From: Paraburkholderia monticola
GTDB lineage: Bacteria > Pseudomonadota > Gammaproteobacteria > Burkholderiales > Burkholderiaceae
Direction of reading: 5' to 3'
Length of the DNA: 64,000 bases
NCBI RefSeq assembly: GCF_001580545.1
Contig: NZ_LRBG01000036.1
Span: forward strand, 140,599 to 204,598
The notes below the pieces were generated by a model. That model made no database searches. It worked only from the letters and a program-made list of their open reading frames with translations, and was not told the DNA's origin. Positions 34,393-42,404 of this stretch are shown piece after piece; positions within the stretch are counted from its first letter, which is position 1, and every line of letters starts with the position of its first letter. The translations under genes were made by a program, and so were the position numbers.

Positions 34393-35865
34393 TTAATTCA
34401 GGCCGCCCTGGCACATGTACTTGACCGCGAGGTAGTCGTCGAGCCCGTACTTCGAGCCTTCACGGCCATAGCCGGATTCCTTCACGCCGCCGAACGGCGC
34501 CGCCTCGCTCGATACCGCGCCTTCATTGATACCCACTACGCCCGCCTCGAGCTGCCCGGCAACACGGTTGATACGCCGCACGTCCTGCGTGTAGAAATAA
34601 GCGGCGAGGCCGTAGGGGGTCGCGTTCGCAAGGCGGAGCGCTTGCGCCTCGTCGTCGAAGCGGAACAGCGGCGCGATCGGTCCGAAGGTTTCTTCGCTAC
34701 AGAACAGCATATCGTCGTTAGCATCCGTGAGCACGGTCGGCGCGTAGAAGTTCGCGCCGAGCTCCGTCAGACGCCTACCGCCCACCAGCACGGTCGCGCC
34801 GCGCTGGACGGCTTCATCGACATGGCGGGCGATCTTGTCGACCGCACGCGCGTTGATCATCGGACCGATCTGCGCGCCCGGGTCCGTTGCGGGTCCGACC
34901 GTCAGGGCGGCGACGCGTTTCGCCAGCCGATTCGCGAAGTCCGTGTAGACGCTGCCCTGCACATAGATGCGATTCGGGCACACACATGTCTGGCCGCCGT
35001 TGCGGAATTTCGCCGCCATCAAGCCGGTCACGGCTGCGTCCAGGTCGGCGTCGTCGAAGACGATGAACGGCGCGTTGCCGCCGAGTTCGAGCGAGAGCCG
35101 CTTCAGTGTGCCGGCCGCTTCGCGCGCGAGATGCTTGCCTACCGGTGTGGAGCCGGTGAAAGTGATTTTGCGCACGCGCGGATCGGCTAGCCAGTCGGCG
35201 ACGGCAATTACGCCCTGCGCGCGCGATGCCGACACCATATTCAGCACACCATCGGGCAAGCCGGCCTCCTGCGCGAGCGCTGCCAGCGCGAGCGCGGTGA
35301 GCGGCGTGTCCTCGGCGGGTTTGGCGACGACGGTACAACCGGCCGCGAGCGCGGGCGCGATCTTGCGAACGATCATCGCCAGCGGGAAATTCCACGGTGT
35401 GATCGCAGCGACCACGCCAACCGGCTCTTTGACCGCGCTCATGCGCTTGCCGCGCTGCTGTTGCGGGATCAGATCGCCATAGATGCGGATTGCTTCATCG
35501 GCGAACCAGGCGACATACGACGCGCCGTACGCGACTTCGCCGCGGCTTTCCGTGAGCGGCTTGCCTTGCTCCATCGACATCAGTCTGGCGAGGTCTTCCG
35601 TGTTGGCCACGATCAATGCATGCCAGCGCCGTAGAATCTCCGCACGCTCGCGCGCAAGCATGTCGCGCCAGCCAGGAAACGCGCGAGCCGCGGCGTCGGT
35701 GGCGGCCCGTGCGTCGACGGTGCCGCTGTCTGCCACCTCGGCGATGGTCTCGCTGGTGGCTGGATTGCTGACCGCGAAGCAGGCGCCGTCGAACGCGCCG
35801 GCCCATAGTCCGTCAATGAAATTGTGCCGGCGAATCAGATCACCGCGGGTGAGGGCGAGAGACAT
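34393..35865 (-). CDS. gabD: Succinate-semialdehyde dehydrogenase-type aldehyde dehydrogenase (GabD-like)
   Basis: 490 residues, the GabD length. Seen: PWNFPLAMIVRKIAPALAAGCTVVAKPAEDTPLTALALA (about 153-190), TFTGSTPVGKHLAREA, catalytic Glu in LELGGNAPFIVF (about 262), and catalytic Cys in GGQTCVCPNR (about 296). It oxidises succinate semialdehyde or a similar omega-acid aldehyde with NAD(P)+. It is the last gene of a minus-strand group headed by the tartrate dehydrogenase. A palindrome like an Lrp site lies 115 bases upstream, so it may also have its own promoter. Confidence 0.9.
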   Translation of the reverse strand: MSLALTRGDLIRRHNFIDGLWAGAFDGACFAVSNPATSETIAEVADSGTVDARAATDAAARAFPGWRDMLARERAEILRRWHALIVANTEDLARLMSMEQGKPLTESRGEVAYGASYVAWFADEAIRIYGDLIPQQQRGKRMSAVKEPVGVVAAITPWNFPLAMIVRKIAPALAAGCTVVAKPAEDTPLTALALAALAQEAGLPDGVLNMVSASRAQGVIAVADWLADPRVRKITFTGSTPVGKHLAREAAGTLKRLSLELGGNAPFIVFDDADLDAAVTGLMAAKFRNGGQTCVCPNRIYVQGSVYTDFANRLAKRVAALTVGPATDPGAQIGPMINARAVDKIARHVDEAVQRGATVLVGGRRLTELGANFYAPTVLTDANDDMLFCSEETFGPIAPLFRFDDEAQALRLANATPYGLAAYFYTQDVRRINRVAGQLEAGVVGINEGAVSSEAAPFGGVKESGYGREGSKYGLDDYLAVKYMCQGGLN

Positions 35866-35917
35866 CGAACGACTCCTTCATAGGGAAGGCTAAATGCTAC
35901 GCGTGCGACGCCGCCGA

Positions 35918-36109
35918 TTAATTCAACGAATAGCGGTTCGCCGCGAGCGCGACACTTATTTTCGACGGGCTACAGCATTTTCTGCTGTGCGCCGGAGATG
36001 ACCACCCCGACACCTGAATCGGCGTCGTGCCGGTTAGTCCCGCCTTGCCCCAGTCTTCGAGATTCTGCAGATTCACGCTTTGCTTGAGTTGCTGTACCTT
36101 CATCTTCAC
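35918..36109 (-). CDS. Short hypothetical protein, possibly truncated cupin
   Basis: 63 residues. The first half (MKVQQLKQSVNLQNLEDWG, then KAGLTGTTPIQVSGW) has good coding character and resembles the start of small cupin-domain proteins; an AGAGGT site precedes it. The second half (SRKCCSPSKISVALAANRYSLN) looks non-coding and overlaps the Lrp-like palindrome upstream of gabD. I infer a 5' remnant of a deleted cupin gene whose frame runs into the gabD promoter region. It sits between the deacylase and gabD. Confidence 0.35.
   Translation of the reverse strand: MKMKVQQLKQSVNLQNLEDWGKAGLTGTTPIQVSGWSSPAHSRKCCSPSKISVALAANRYSLN
35972..35988. promoter_or_regulatory. Lrp-like operator upstream of gabD
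   Basis: ACAGCA-TTTTC-TGCTGT, a perfect 6-base dyad around an A/T centre. The inner 15 bases fit the published E. coli Lrp consensus YAGHAWATTWTDCTR at 13 positions. The centre lies about 115 bases before the gabD start. A copy differing at one base is found at 41410 upstream of the aminotransferase. The Lrp/AsnC gene at 39341 is the likely binder; this is inference. Confidence 0.6.
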
Positions 36110-36152
36110 GTTACCTCTTGAGTGGGCACGGACCGCTTCATTGGCCGCTTTA

Positions 36153-37127
36153 TCAGGCGTTCGTCACCGTCTGCTCGACCCTGCCCAGCCGTACGACGGT
36201 CACGCCGGGTCGGAGTTGCCGCAGCGACGGCATGACGAGCATGCAGTTGTCGTACGGCGTGACGACTGGCTCGCCGTTGGACCAGCCGATCACGGCGCCC
36301 GCTTCGGCGAAGATCTCCAGACCTCGGTATGGCGCCGCGAAACGAAAATCCATGCTGGTGGCCACCACCGGTTGCGTCACGCGAACGATGTGCTGCGCGG
36401 GCGGCAACGGCGCGATCCACCCGGCCGGCAAGTCCGCTTCGTCGATTACACCGGAGAGCAGCAGGAAGCGCGCGGTCGTATCGCGCGCGACCGCGACCGC
36501 GCTGCGCTCCCAATGCTGTCCGCATTCGATCAGCAGCGCGTTCTTAGGGCTGGCGGGGTCGCCGAAGCCTTCGTAGTTGCGCATGCGGCGGCCTTCGGGA
36601 TGGCCTTCATCGCAGATCACGGTAGCGGGCGTGCCGAGCCGCACAGCGAGATCGATGCCCTTTTTCAGCGGTCCCGCCACGATCAGCGGTTGGCTCTTCT
36701 CGTGCATGGAGTGCAGATCGAGCAACGCATCGACGCTGTCGATCACTGGCCGCATCGCGCGCGCCCGTGTCAGTTCGCTGGAGGTGCGCGAGGTGTCGTC
36801 GAGCACGGCGGCGGTCCACACGCGGTTGAAGTCCTGATCGACGAAGCGCGCGGCATCCGGATTCGCGGGATCGAAGCGCCGATACGCGGCGACGTTGGCG
36901 AATGCCAGCGTGAGGCGCCCGCACCGCGGACGCAATCCGCGCCGCAGTAGTTCATCGACGACGATCGCGCCACACACCTCGTTGCCGTGCGTGAGCGCAT
37001 TGATCATCACGTGTGGACCCGGGGCGCCCGAGTCGAACGTATGGACGTAGGCAATGCCGGACGCCGATTGTTCGTGGACCGAAATATCGGGGAATTCGAC
37101 TTCGATGGGATAGTCTTCCGTGCTCAT
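36153..37127 (-). CDS. M14-type succinylglutamate desuccinylase/aspartoacylase family protein
   Basis: 324 residues. Zinc carboxypeptidase-like deacylase: the zinc motif HGNEVCG (about 47; His and Glu ligands), DFNRVWT, DLHSMHEKSQP (about 138, third ligand His) and the general-base Glu in ALLIECGQHWE (about 205). Such enzymes remove an acyl group from an N-acylated amino acid. It is 33 bases after the tartrate/malate dehydrogenase gene in one operon, so the substrate may be an N-acyl or related dicarboxylate-linked compound. Not assigned to AstE because the other ast genes are absent. Confidence 0.85.
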   Translation of the reverse strand: MSTEDYPIEVEFPDISVHEQSASGIAYVHTFDSGAPGPHVMINALTHGNEVCGAIVVDELLRRGLRPRCGRLTLAFANVAAYRRFDPANPDAARFVDQDFNRVWTAAVLDDTSRTSSELTRARAMRPVIDSVDALLDLHSMHEKSQPLIVAGPLKKGIDLAVRLGTPATVICDEGHPEGRRMRNYEGFGDPASPKNALLIECGQHWERSAVAVARDTTARFLLLSGVIDEADLPAGWIAPLPPAQHIVRVTQPVVATSMDFRFAAPYRGLEIFAEAGAVIGWSNGEPVVTPYDNCMLVMPSLRQLRPGVTVVRLGRVEQTVTNA

Positions 37128-37160
37128 GGGGCGTGTCCTGGCAGAAAGTAGGCGAGTGGC

Positions 37161-38243
37161 TCACGCTAGCCTGGCCGCGATTGCGTGGCCGACTTCGCTC
37201 GTGCCCGCCTTTCCGCCGAGGTCGCCGGTATGCGGACCTTCGATCAGCGTCGCCTCGATCGCCTTGAGAATCGCGTCGTGCGCTTCGCGCTCCTTGCCGC
37301 TCGACTGGCCGAGGAAGTCGAGCATCATCGCGGCCGACCAGATCATCGCGATCGGATTCGCGATGTGCTTGCCGGCGATGTCGGGCGCCGAGCCGTGAAC
37401 CGGTTCGAAGAGCGACGGAAACTTGCGGTCCGGATTCAGGTTGGCCGACGGCGCGAGGCCGATCGTGCCCGTGCACGCGGGGCCGAGATCGGACAGGATG
37501 TCGCCGAACAGATTGGTTGCCACCACCACGTCGAAGCGGTCCGGGTTCAGCACGAAGCGCGCACTGAGAATGTCGATGTGCTGTTTGTCCCACGTGACGT
37601 CCGGGTACTGCGCGGCGATGCCGGCTGCACATCTGTCCCACCACGGCATGCTGATCGCGATGCCGTTGCTCTTCGTCGCGACGGTGATCTTCTTGCGCGC
37701 GCGGCGCTGGGCGAGATCGAACGCGAACTTCAGGACGCGCTCGCTGCCGTGCCGCGTGAACACCGACTCCTGCAGCACGAACTCGCGTTCGGTGCCTTCG
37801 AACATCACGCCGCCCACGGACGAGTACTCGCCCTCGGTGTTCTCGCGCACGATCCAGAAATCGATGTCGCCGGCCTTGCGTCCCGCGAGCGGCGACGGCA
37901 CGCCCGCGAAGAGGCGCGCAGGCCGCAGGTTCACGTACTGGTCGAACTCGCGGCGAAACTTCAGCAGCGACCCCCACAGCGAGATGTGATCGGGCACGGT
38001 ATCGGGCCAGCCGACCGCGCCGAACAGGATCGCATCGGCTGATTGCAGTTGCGCTTTCCAGTCGTCCGGCATCATCTTGCCGTGCTTCGCGTAGTAGTCG
38101 CAGCTCGCCCAATCAATGTGCTGATACTCGAGTTCGATGCCGAAGCGCTTTTGCACGGCGTCCAGCACGCGAATAGCTTCTGGCATGACTTCGACGCCGA
38201 TGCCGTCGCCGGGTATGACCGCGATCCGATATTTGTTCGACAT
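37161..38243 (-). CDS. ttuC: Tartrate / D-malate dehydrogenase family
   Basis: 360 residues of the isocitrate/isopropylmalate dehydrogenase superfamily. Start YRIAVIPGDGIGVEVMPEAIRVL, WGSLLKFRREFDQYVNLRPARLF (about 88-110; substrate Arg residues), VRENTEGEYSSVGG (about 130), catalytic Lys in ATKSNG and the metal DILSDLGP loop, and LFEPVHGSAPDIAGKHIANPIA (about 282-303). The length and these variants fit TtuC/DmlA-type enzymes that oxidatively decarboxylate tartrate or D-malate with NAD+. It heads the minus-strand operon divergent from a DmlR-like regulator. Confidence 0.9.
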   Translation of the reverse strand: MSNKYRIAVIPGDGIGVEVMPEAIRVLDAVQKRFGIELEYQHIDWASCDYYAKHGKMMPDDWKAQLQSADAILFGAVGWPDTVPDHISLWGSLLKFRREFDQYVNLRPARLFAGVPSPLAGRKAGDIDFWIVRENTEGEYSSVGGVMFEGTEREFVLQESVFTRHGSERVLKFAFDLAQRRARKKITVATKSNGIAISMPWWDRCAAGIAAQYPDVTWDKQHIDILSARFVLNPDRFDVVVATNLFGDILSDLGPACTGTIGLAPSANLNPDRKFPSLFEPVHGSAPDIAGKHIANPIAMIWSAAMMLDFLGQSSGKEREAHDAILKAIEATLIEGPHTGDLGGKAGTSEVGHAIAARLA

Positions 38244-38337
38244 GTTGTGCTTCTCCGTCGGGGCTTCTGAACGATTCGATAACGGCTATTTTATTCCCGC
38301 TGTTTGAGACTAAAATGGTCGCTTCAGTTAAGCCACT

Positions 38338-38354
38338 GTGCACGATTCGTGTAC
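38338..38354. promoter_or_regulatory. Dyad in the dmlR-like / dehydrogenase divergent promoter
   Basis: GTGCACG-ATT-CGTGTAC, arms matching at six of seven positions, 26 bases before the dmlR-like ATG. Good candidate for LysR autoregulation and control of the divergent dehydrogenase operon. Confidence 0.45.
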
Positions 38355-38379
38355 AAACCGCGCCGCCATTCATCCAACT

Positions 38380-39336
38380 ATGAGCGCTGTCCCATCACCC
38401 GATCTCGGCGATTTGCGCGTGTTCTGTGAAGTGGCGCGCAAGTCCAGTTTCAGCGCGGCGGCGGAAGCCTTGTCGGTGTCCGCGGCGTATGTCAGCAAAC
38501 GCATCAATGTGCTCGAGGCTACGCTCGGCACGCGTTTGCTGCACCGTTCCACGCGCCGGGTGGCGATCACGGAAGCGGGCGAGCGCGTCTATACGTGGGC
38601 GGAAAAGATTCTCGACGATGTCGATCAGCTCGTGGAAGACGTCTCCACCACGCGCCGCATTCCCGCCGGCAAGCTGCGCATTTCGAGCAGCTTCGGCTTC
38701 GGCCGGCGCTTCCTCGCGCCCGCACTTGCGCGTTTCTCCGAGCGCTATCCGCAACTGAGCGTGCGGCTCGATCTGTTCGACCGTCTCGTCGACGTCGGCG
38801 GCGAAGGCTTCGACCTCGATGTGCGCATCGGCGACGAGATCGCGCCGCATCTGATCGCGCGCCGGCTCGCGTCGAATCATCGCGTGCTATGCGCCTCGCC
38901 TGACTACCTCGCGCGGCATGGCGCGCCGCGCCAGCTTGCCGACCTTTCATCGCATGCATGTCTTGCGATCAAGGAGCGCGACCATCCTTTCGGTCTGTGG
39001 CGGTTGACGGTCCGCGGTGAGGTGGTCCCGGTCAAGGTCACGGGGCCGCTGTCGACCAATCACGGCGAAGTGGCGGTTCAGTGGGCGCTTGCCGGGCGCG
39101 GCATTGTCCTGCGGTCGTTGTGGGATGCGCGGCCTCTGCTCGAAAGCGGCCAGCTGCAACAGGTGCTGCCCGAGGTCACGCAACCGGCGAATCTGTGGGC
39201 CGTGTATCCGGCACGGCTCGCGCAATCGGCGAAGGTGCGGGTCTGTGTGGACTTTCTGAGCGAGGAATTCGCGCAATGGAGTCCGCCGGCCGAAGGCTCG
39301 GCCGGCGTGGACATGGGCGGGGTTGTCGGGCGTTGA
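38380..39336 (+). CDS. LysR-type regulator, DmlR-like
   Basis: 318 residues from the internal ATG that gives the normal LysR start (MSAVPSPDLGDLRVFCEVARKSSFSAAAEALSVSAAYVSKRINVLEATLGTRLLHRSTRRVAITEAG). DmlR of E. coli controls the D-malate dehydrogenase DmlA, and this gene is likewise divergent from a TtuC/DmlA-type dehydrogenase, so the same logic is likely: activation by a C4 hydroxy acid. It ends four bases from the convergent lrp-like gene. Confidence 0.9.
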   Translation: MSAVPSPDLGDLRVFCEVARKSSFSAAAEALSVSAAYVSKRINVLEATLGTRLLHRSTRRVAITEAGERVYTWAEKILDDVDQLVEDVSTTRRIPAGKLRISSSFGFGRRFLAPALARFSERYPQLSVRLDLFDRLVDVGGEGFDLDVRIGDEIAPHLIARRLASNHRVLCASPDYLARHGAPRQLADLSSHACLAIKERDHPFGLWRLTVRGEVVPVKVTGPLSTNHGEVAVQWALAGRGIVLRSLWDARPLLESGQLQQVLPEVTQPANLWAVYPARLAQSAKVRVCVDFLSEEFAQWSPPAEGSAGVDMGGVVGR

Positions 39337-39340
39337 ACGC

Positions 39341-39838
39341 CTAGTGATGATTCTGCGAGAACAACGTTTCGAGCGGGTAATGACTCTTCACGAACGGCGA
39401 CTTGATGATGACGTAGCTGAAATACTTCTCGATACCGATATCGCGTTCCAGAAGACTCTCTATGATGCTCTGGTAGTGGCTCACGCTGCGCGTCACGAAC
39501 TTCAGCAGATAGTCATAGCCGCCACTGGCCAGATGGCACTCGACGATCTCGTCGACGTCGCGAATCGCATTGACGAACTTGATGAAGTCTTCCCGCCGAT
39601 GATCGGCGAGCGTGACTTCGGTAAAGACGATCTGCACGTCGCCGAGCTTTTCGAGCTGGATCTGCGCACCATAGCCGATGATGTAGCCGGCTTTCTCCAG
39701 ACGCTTGACCCGGATCAGGCAAGGACTGGGCGACAGGCCAACCGCGTCGGCAAGCTCGACGTTGGTTATGCGGCCTTTCTTCTGCAACTGGGAAAGTATG
39801 CGCAGGTCAATCCGGTCTAGCTTGCAGTCGCTGCTCAT
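39341..39838 (-). CDS. Lrp/AsnC family regulator
   Basis: 165 residues. AsnC-type helix-turn-helix (LDRIDLRILSQLQKKGRITNVELADAVGLSPSPCLIRVKRLEKAGYIIGYGA, about 7-58) and a RAM ligand domain (VDEIVECHLASGGYDYLLKF, about 95-115). It is 53 bases downstream of the aminotransferase on the same strand. Local Lrp proteins often activate adjacent amino-acid catabolic genes in response to the substrate. Two palindromes fitting the Lrp consensus lie upstream of the aminotransferase and of gabD. Confidence 0.93.
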   Translation of the reverse strand: MSSDCKLDRIDLRILSQLQKKGRITNVELADAVGLSPSPCLIRVKRLEKAGYIIGYGAQIQLEKLGDVQIVFTEVTLADHRREDFIKFVNAIRDVDEIVECHLASGGYDYLLKFVTRSVSHYQSIIESLLERDIGIEKYFSYVIIKSPFVKSHYPLETLFSQNHH

Positions 39839-39891
39839 CGTAACGTCGTCGCTCCGGCGATGGATCTGGATGGCTCAGGTGGTCCTCTACT

Positions 39892-41289
39892 CTAGCATGC
39901 AGCGGCATGAGTTTTGACCTTCAACGCGGCGCGCACGTCGGCTTGCGCGAGAACGTCGTCGAGGGTCTTTTCGAGCCGTTCGAACAGCAGGTCGAACTCG
40001 GCCTCGGTGTACGAGAGCGCCGGTGCGAAACCGAGAATGTTGTCGCCGAAGGCGCGGAACACGAGTCGGTTCTGATAGGCGGAGGCCGCGATCCGTTCGG
40101 ACAGTTTCAACGCCGGATCGAAGCGCGCCTTGCTGTCCTTGTCGGCGACGAGTTCGAGTGCGCCGAGTAGACCCCGGTGGCGCGAGTCGCCCACCAGCGG
40201 ATGCGCGAGCAGCGCGTCGAGCCCGCGCGCGAAACGCGGCGCGCGCGCGACGCCGTTCGCAAGCAGCCCGCCTTCGTGATAGAGGCGCAGCACCTCGAGG
40301 CCGATGGCCGCGCTCACCGGATGCGCCGAATACGTATGGCCGTGGCCGACCACCGCTTCGGCGTCGCCGTCCGCGATGCCCTGGTAGATTTCGTCCGACA
40401 TCAGCACGGCGCCCATCGGCGCATAGCCCGCGGTCAGCCCCTTCGCCACCGTCATCAGATCGGGCTCGACGTCTTCGGCCTGGCAGGCGAATAGCGGACC
40501 CGTGCGGCCGAATCCCGTGATGACCTCGTCGGCGACGAACAGAACGCCGAGCTTACGGCAGGTTTCACGCATCGCCTTGAGCCAGCCGACCGGCGGCACG
40601 ATCACACCGCCCGAGCCCTGGATCGGTTCGCAGAAGAACGCGGCGACGTTGTCGGCGCCGAGTTCGGCCACTTTCGCTTCGAGCGCGGCCACCGAGGCGG
40701 CGATCAGCGCGGCATCGTCGGCGAAGTCATTGCGGTACGCGTAGGGCGACGGCAGATGATGCTGGTTCGGCAGCGGCAGATCGAAGTTGCGGTGGAACGC
40801 GGGCAGCGCGGTGAGCCCGGCGCCCATCGTCGACGAGCCGTGATAGCCGCGCTCCAGCGCGATGGTGTGCTTCTTCGACGGACGGCCCGTCGCGTTGAAG
40901 TAGTGCGTGATGAAACGCAGCGCCGAGTCCACCGCATCCGAGCCGCCGAGCGTGAAGTACACGTGTTGCAGCGAAGCGGGCGACAGCTCGACCAGCTTTT
41001 GCGCCAATTCGATGGCCGGCTCGGAGCCGAAATGGAAATAGCCGGTCGCGTAGGGCAGCTTCTGCATCTGCGCAGCCGCTGCCTCGACAATGCTCTGCTG
41101 ACCATAGCCCACGTTCACACACCACAGTCCGGAGAACGCGTCGAGCAGTTCGTTGCCGGCCGCGTCGCGCAGAAACGCGCCGCTGGCGGAGTCGAGGACG
41201 GTGACGCCGTGTGCTTCGTGCGCGCGGTAGTTGATGACCGGGTGGATCAGATGCTTGCGGTCGGCTTCGATGAGCGATTGAATCGGCAT
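39892..41289 (-). CDS. Class III omega-amino acid:pyruvate aminotransferase
   Basis: 465 residues. PLP fold type I: GSDAVDSALRFITHYFNATGRPSKK (about 118-142), GYHGSSTMGAGLTALPAFH, Asp in LFVADEVITGFGRTGP (about 250-266), and PLP Lys in LMTVAKGLTAGYAPMGA (about 280-296). The style fits omega-amino acid or polyamine aminotransferases that use pyruvate. Together with the GabD-like enzyme it could convert GABA or a similar omega-amino acid to succinate; beta-alanine or putrescine are alternatives. Upstream lies a TAGCATTTTCTGCTG operator. Confidence 0.9.
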   Translation of the reverse strand: MPIQSLIEADRKHLIHPVINYRAHEAHGVTVLDSASGAFLRDAAGNELLDAFSGLWCVNVGYGQQSIVEAAAAQMQKLPYATGYFHFGSEPAIELAQKLVELSPASLQHVYFTLGGSDAVDSALRFITHYFNATGRPSKKHTIALERGYHGSSTMGAGLTALPAFHRNFDLPLPNQHHLPSPYAYRNDFADDAALIAASVAALEAKVAELGADNVAAFFCEPIQGSGGVIVPPVGWLKAMRETCRKLGVLFVADEVITGFGRTGPLFACQAEDVEPDLMTVAKGLTAGYAPMGAVLMSDEIYQGIADGDAEAVVGHGHTYSAHPVSAAIGLEVLRLYHEGGLLANGVARAPRFARGLDALLAHPLVGDSRHRGLLGALELVADKDSKARFDPALKLSERIAASAYQNRLVFRAFGDNILGFAPALSYTEAEFDLLFERLEKTLDDVLAQADVRAALKVKTHAAAC

Positions 41290-41409
41290 GATGGTTTCTC
41301 GTCGCGGGAAGGGGCTGTTGACCGTTCCATACTACTGATCAGCGACGATCGCCTGCTCACCTAAACAATTGCCTGAAAAGCGCGCGCGACGCGTTTTGAT
41401 GCATGGCCT

Positions 41410-41424
41410 TAGCATTTTCTGCTG
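41410..41424. promoter_or_regulatory. Lrp-like operator upstream of the aminotransferase
   Basis: TAGCATTTTCTGCTG, with one base different from the site at 35973-35987 upstream of gabD. It fits the E. coli Lrp consensus YAGHAWATTWTDCTR at 13 of 15 positions. The centre is about 128 bases before the aminotransferase start, close to the 115-base distance at gabD. Confidence 0.6.
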
Positions 41425-41472
41425 CGGGCGCTGAAAAGCCGCGCCGCGCGGGCCTCGCGCCTCGCTGTGCAC

Positions 41473-42399
41473 TCAATAGCCCGCAGTGCGGTCGATCTGA
41501 CCCAGCATCGGCAGGCCTTCGCGATGCCGGCGCAGGTTCTCCAGCACCACGTCGACGGCGGTTTCCGGCCGCGTCGCGCTGGCGATATGCGGCGTGATGC
41601 GCACCCGCGGATGCGTCCACAACGGATGGCCGGGGGGCAGCGGTTCGGGGTCGGTGACATCGAGAATGGCGTTGCGCAACTGGCCGCTTTCGAGCGCCGC
41701 GAGCAGATCCTGCTGAATCAGATGCGGTCCACGGCCCGTTTGAATCAGCGACGCGCCACGCGGCAGCTTCGCCAGGAACTGCGCGTCGAGCAGTCCGCGC
41801 GTGGCGGACGTGAGCGGCAGCAGGCAGATCAGGATATCGGTGCGCGCGAGAAACGCATCCAACGTGCCTTCGCCCGCATAACAGTGCACGCCTTCGATCT
41901 CGCGAGCCGAACGGCTCCATCCGACGCAGGCGAAGCCGAACAGGCGCAGCCGTTCCAGCACGGCCGTGCCCAGTACGCCGAGCCCCAGCACGCCGACGCG
42001 GCGCTCGCTGGCCGGCTTGAGCGGCAGCTCGCGCCAGGCCTGCTGCTGTTGCTGAAGCCAGTAGTCGAACAGGTCGCGATGAATCGTCAGCACAGCCTGC
42101 GTGACATATTCGACCATGCCTTCGACGATCCCCGGCTCGATCATGCGCACGACAGGCACATGCTCAGGCACGCCCGACAGATCGAACTGATCGATGCCGG
42201 CGCCGACCGAGAACACGATTTCCAGATTGGGGAAGAGGCGCGTGGGATCTTCAGGCGGCTGCCAGGCGGCGAGGTAGCGGATCGCGGCCGGATCGCCCAG
42301 ATCGGGCCAGATATGAAACGGCAGATCGGGTGCCTTCTGTGCGAAAAGTTTGGCCCACTGGGCGCCGCGCGTCGGGTCGGCTTTATAGAGGAAGGCCAT
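41473..42399 (-). CDS. ghrA: Glyoxylate/hydroxypyruvate reductase A-like 2-hydroxyacid dehydrogenase
   Basis: 308 residues, GhrA length. NAD(P) motif VGVLGLGVLGTAVLERL (about 137-153), then TDILICLLPLTSATRGLLDAQFLAKLPRGASLIQTGRGPHLIQQDLLAALESGQL (catalytic Arg region, about 198-252), Glu in DVTDPEPLPPGHPLW and catalytic His in ITPHIASAT (about 276). Reduces glyoxylate or hydroxypyruvate with NADPH. The start is the Met after an AGAGGAAGG-like region; an upstream extension overlaps the GNAT gene and was rejected. Five bases separate it from the GNAT stop, so they form one operon. Confidence 0.9.
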   Translation of the reverse strand: MAFLYKADPTRGAQWAKLFAQKAPDLPFHIWPDLGDPAAIRYLAAWQPPEDPTRLFPNLEIVFSVGAGIDQFDLSGVPEHVPVVRMIEPGIVEGMVEYVTQAVLTIHRDLFDYWLQQQQQAWRELPLKPASERRVGVLGLGVLGTAVLERLRLFGFACVGWSRSAREIEGVHCYAGEGTLDAFLARTDILICLLPLTSATRGLLDAQFLAKLPRGASLIQTGRGPHLIQQDLLAALESGQLRNAILDVTDPEPLPPGHPLWTHPRVRITPHIASATRPETAVDVVLENLRRHREGLPMLGQIDRTAGY

Positions 42400-42404
42400 G
42401 AGGG

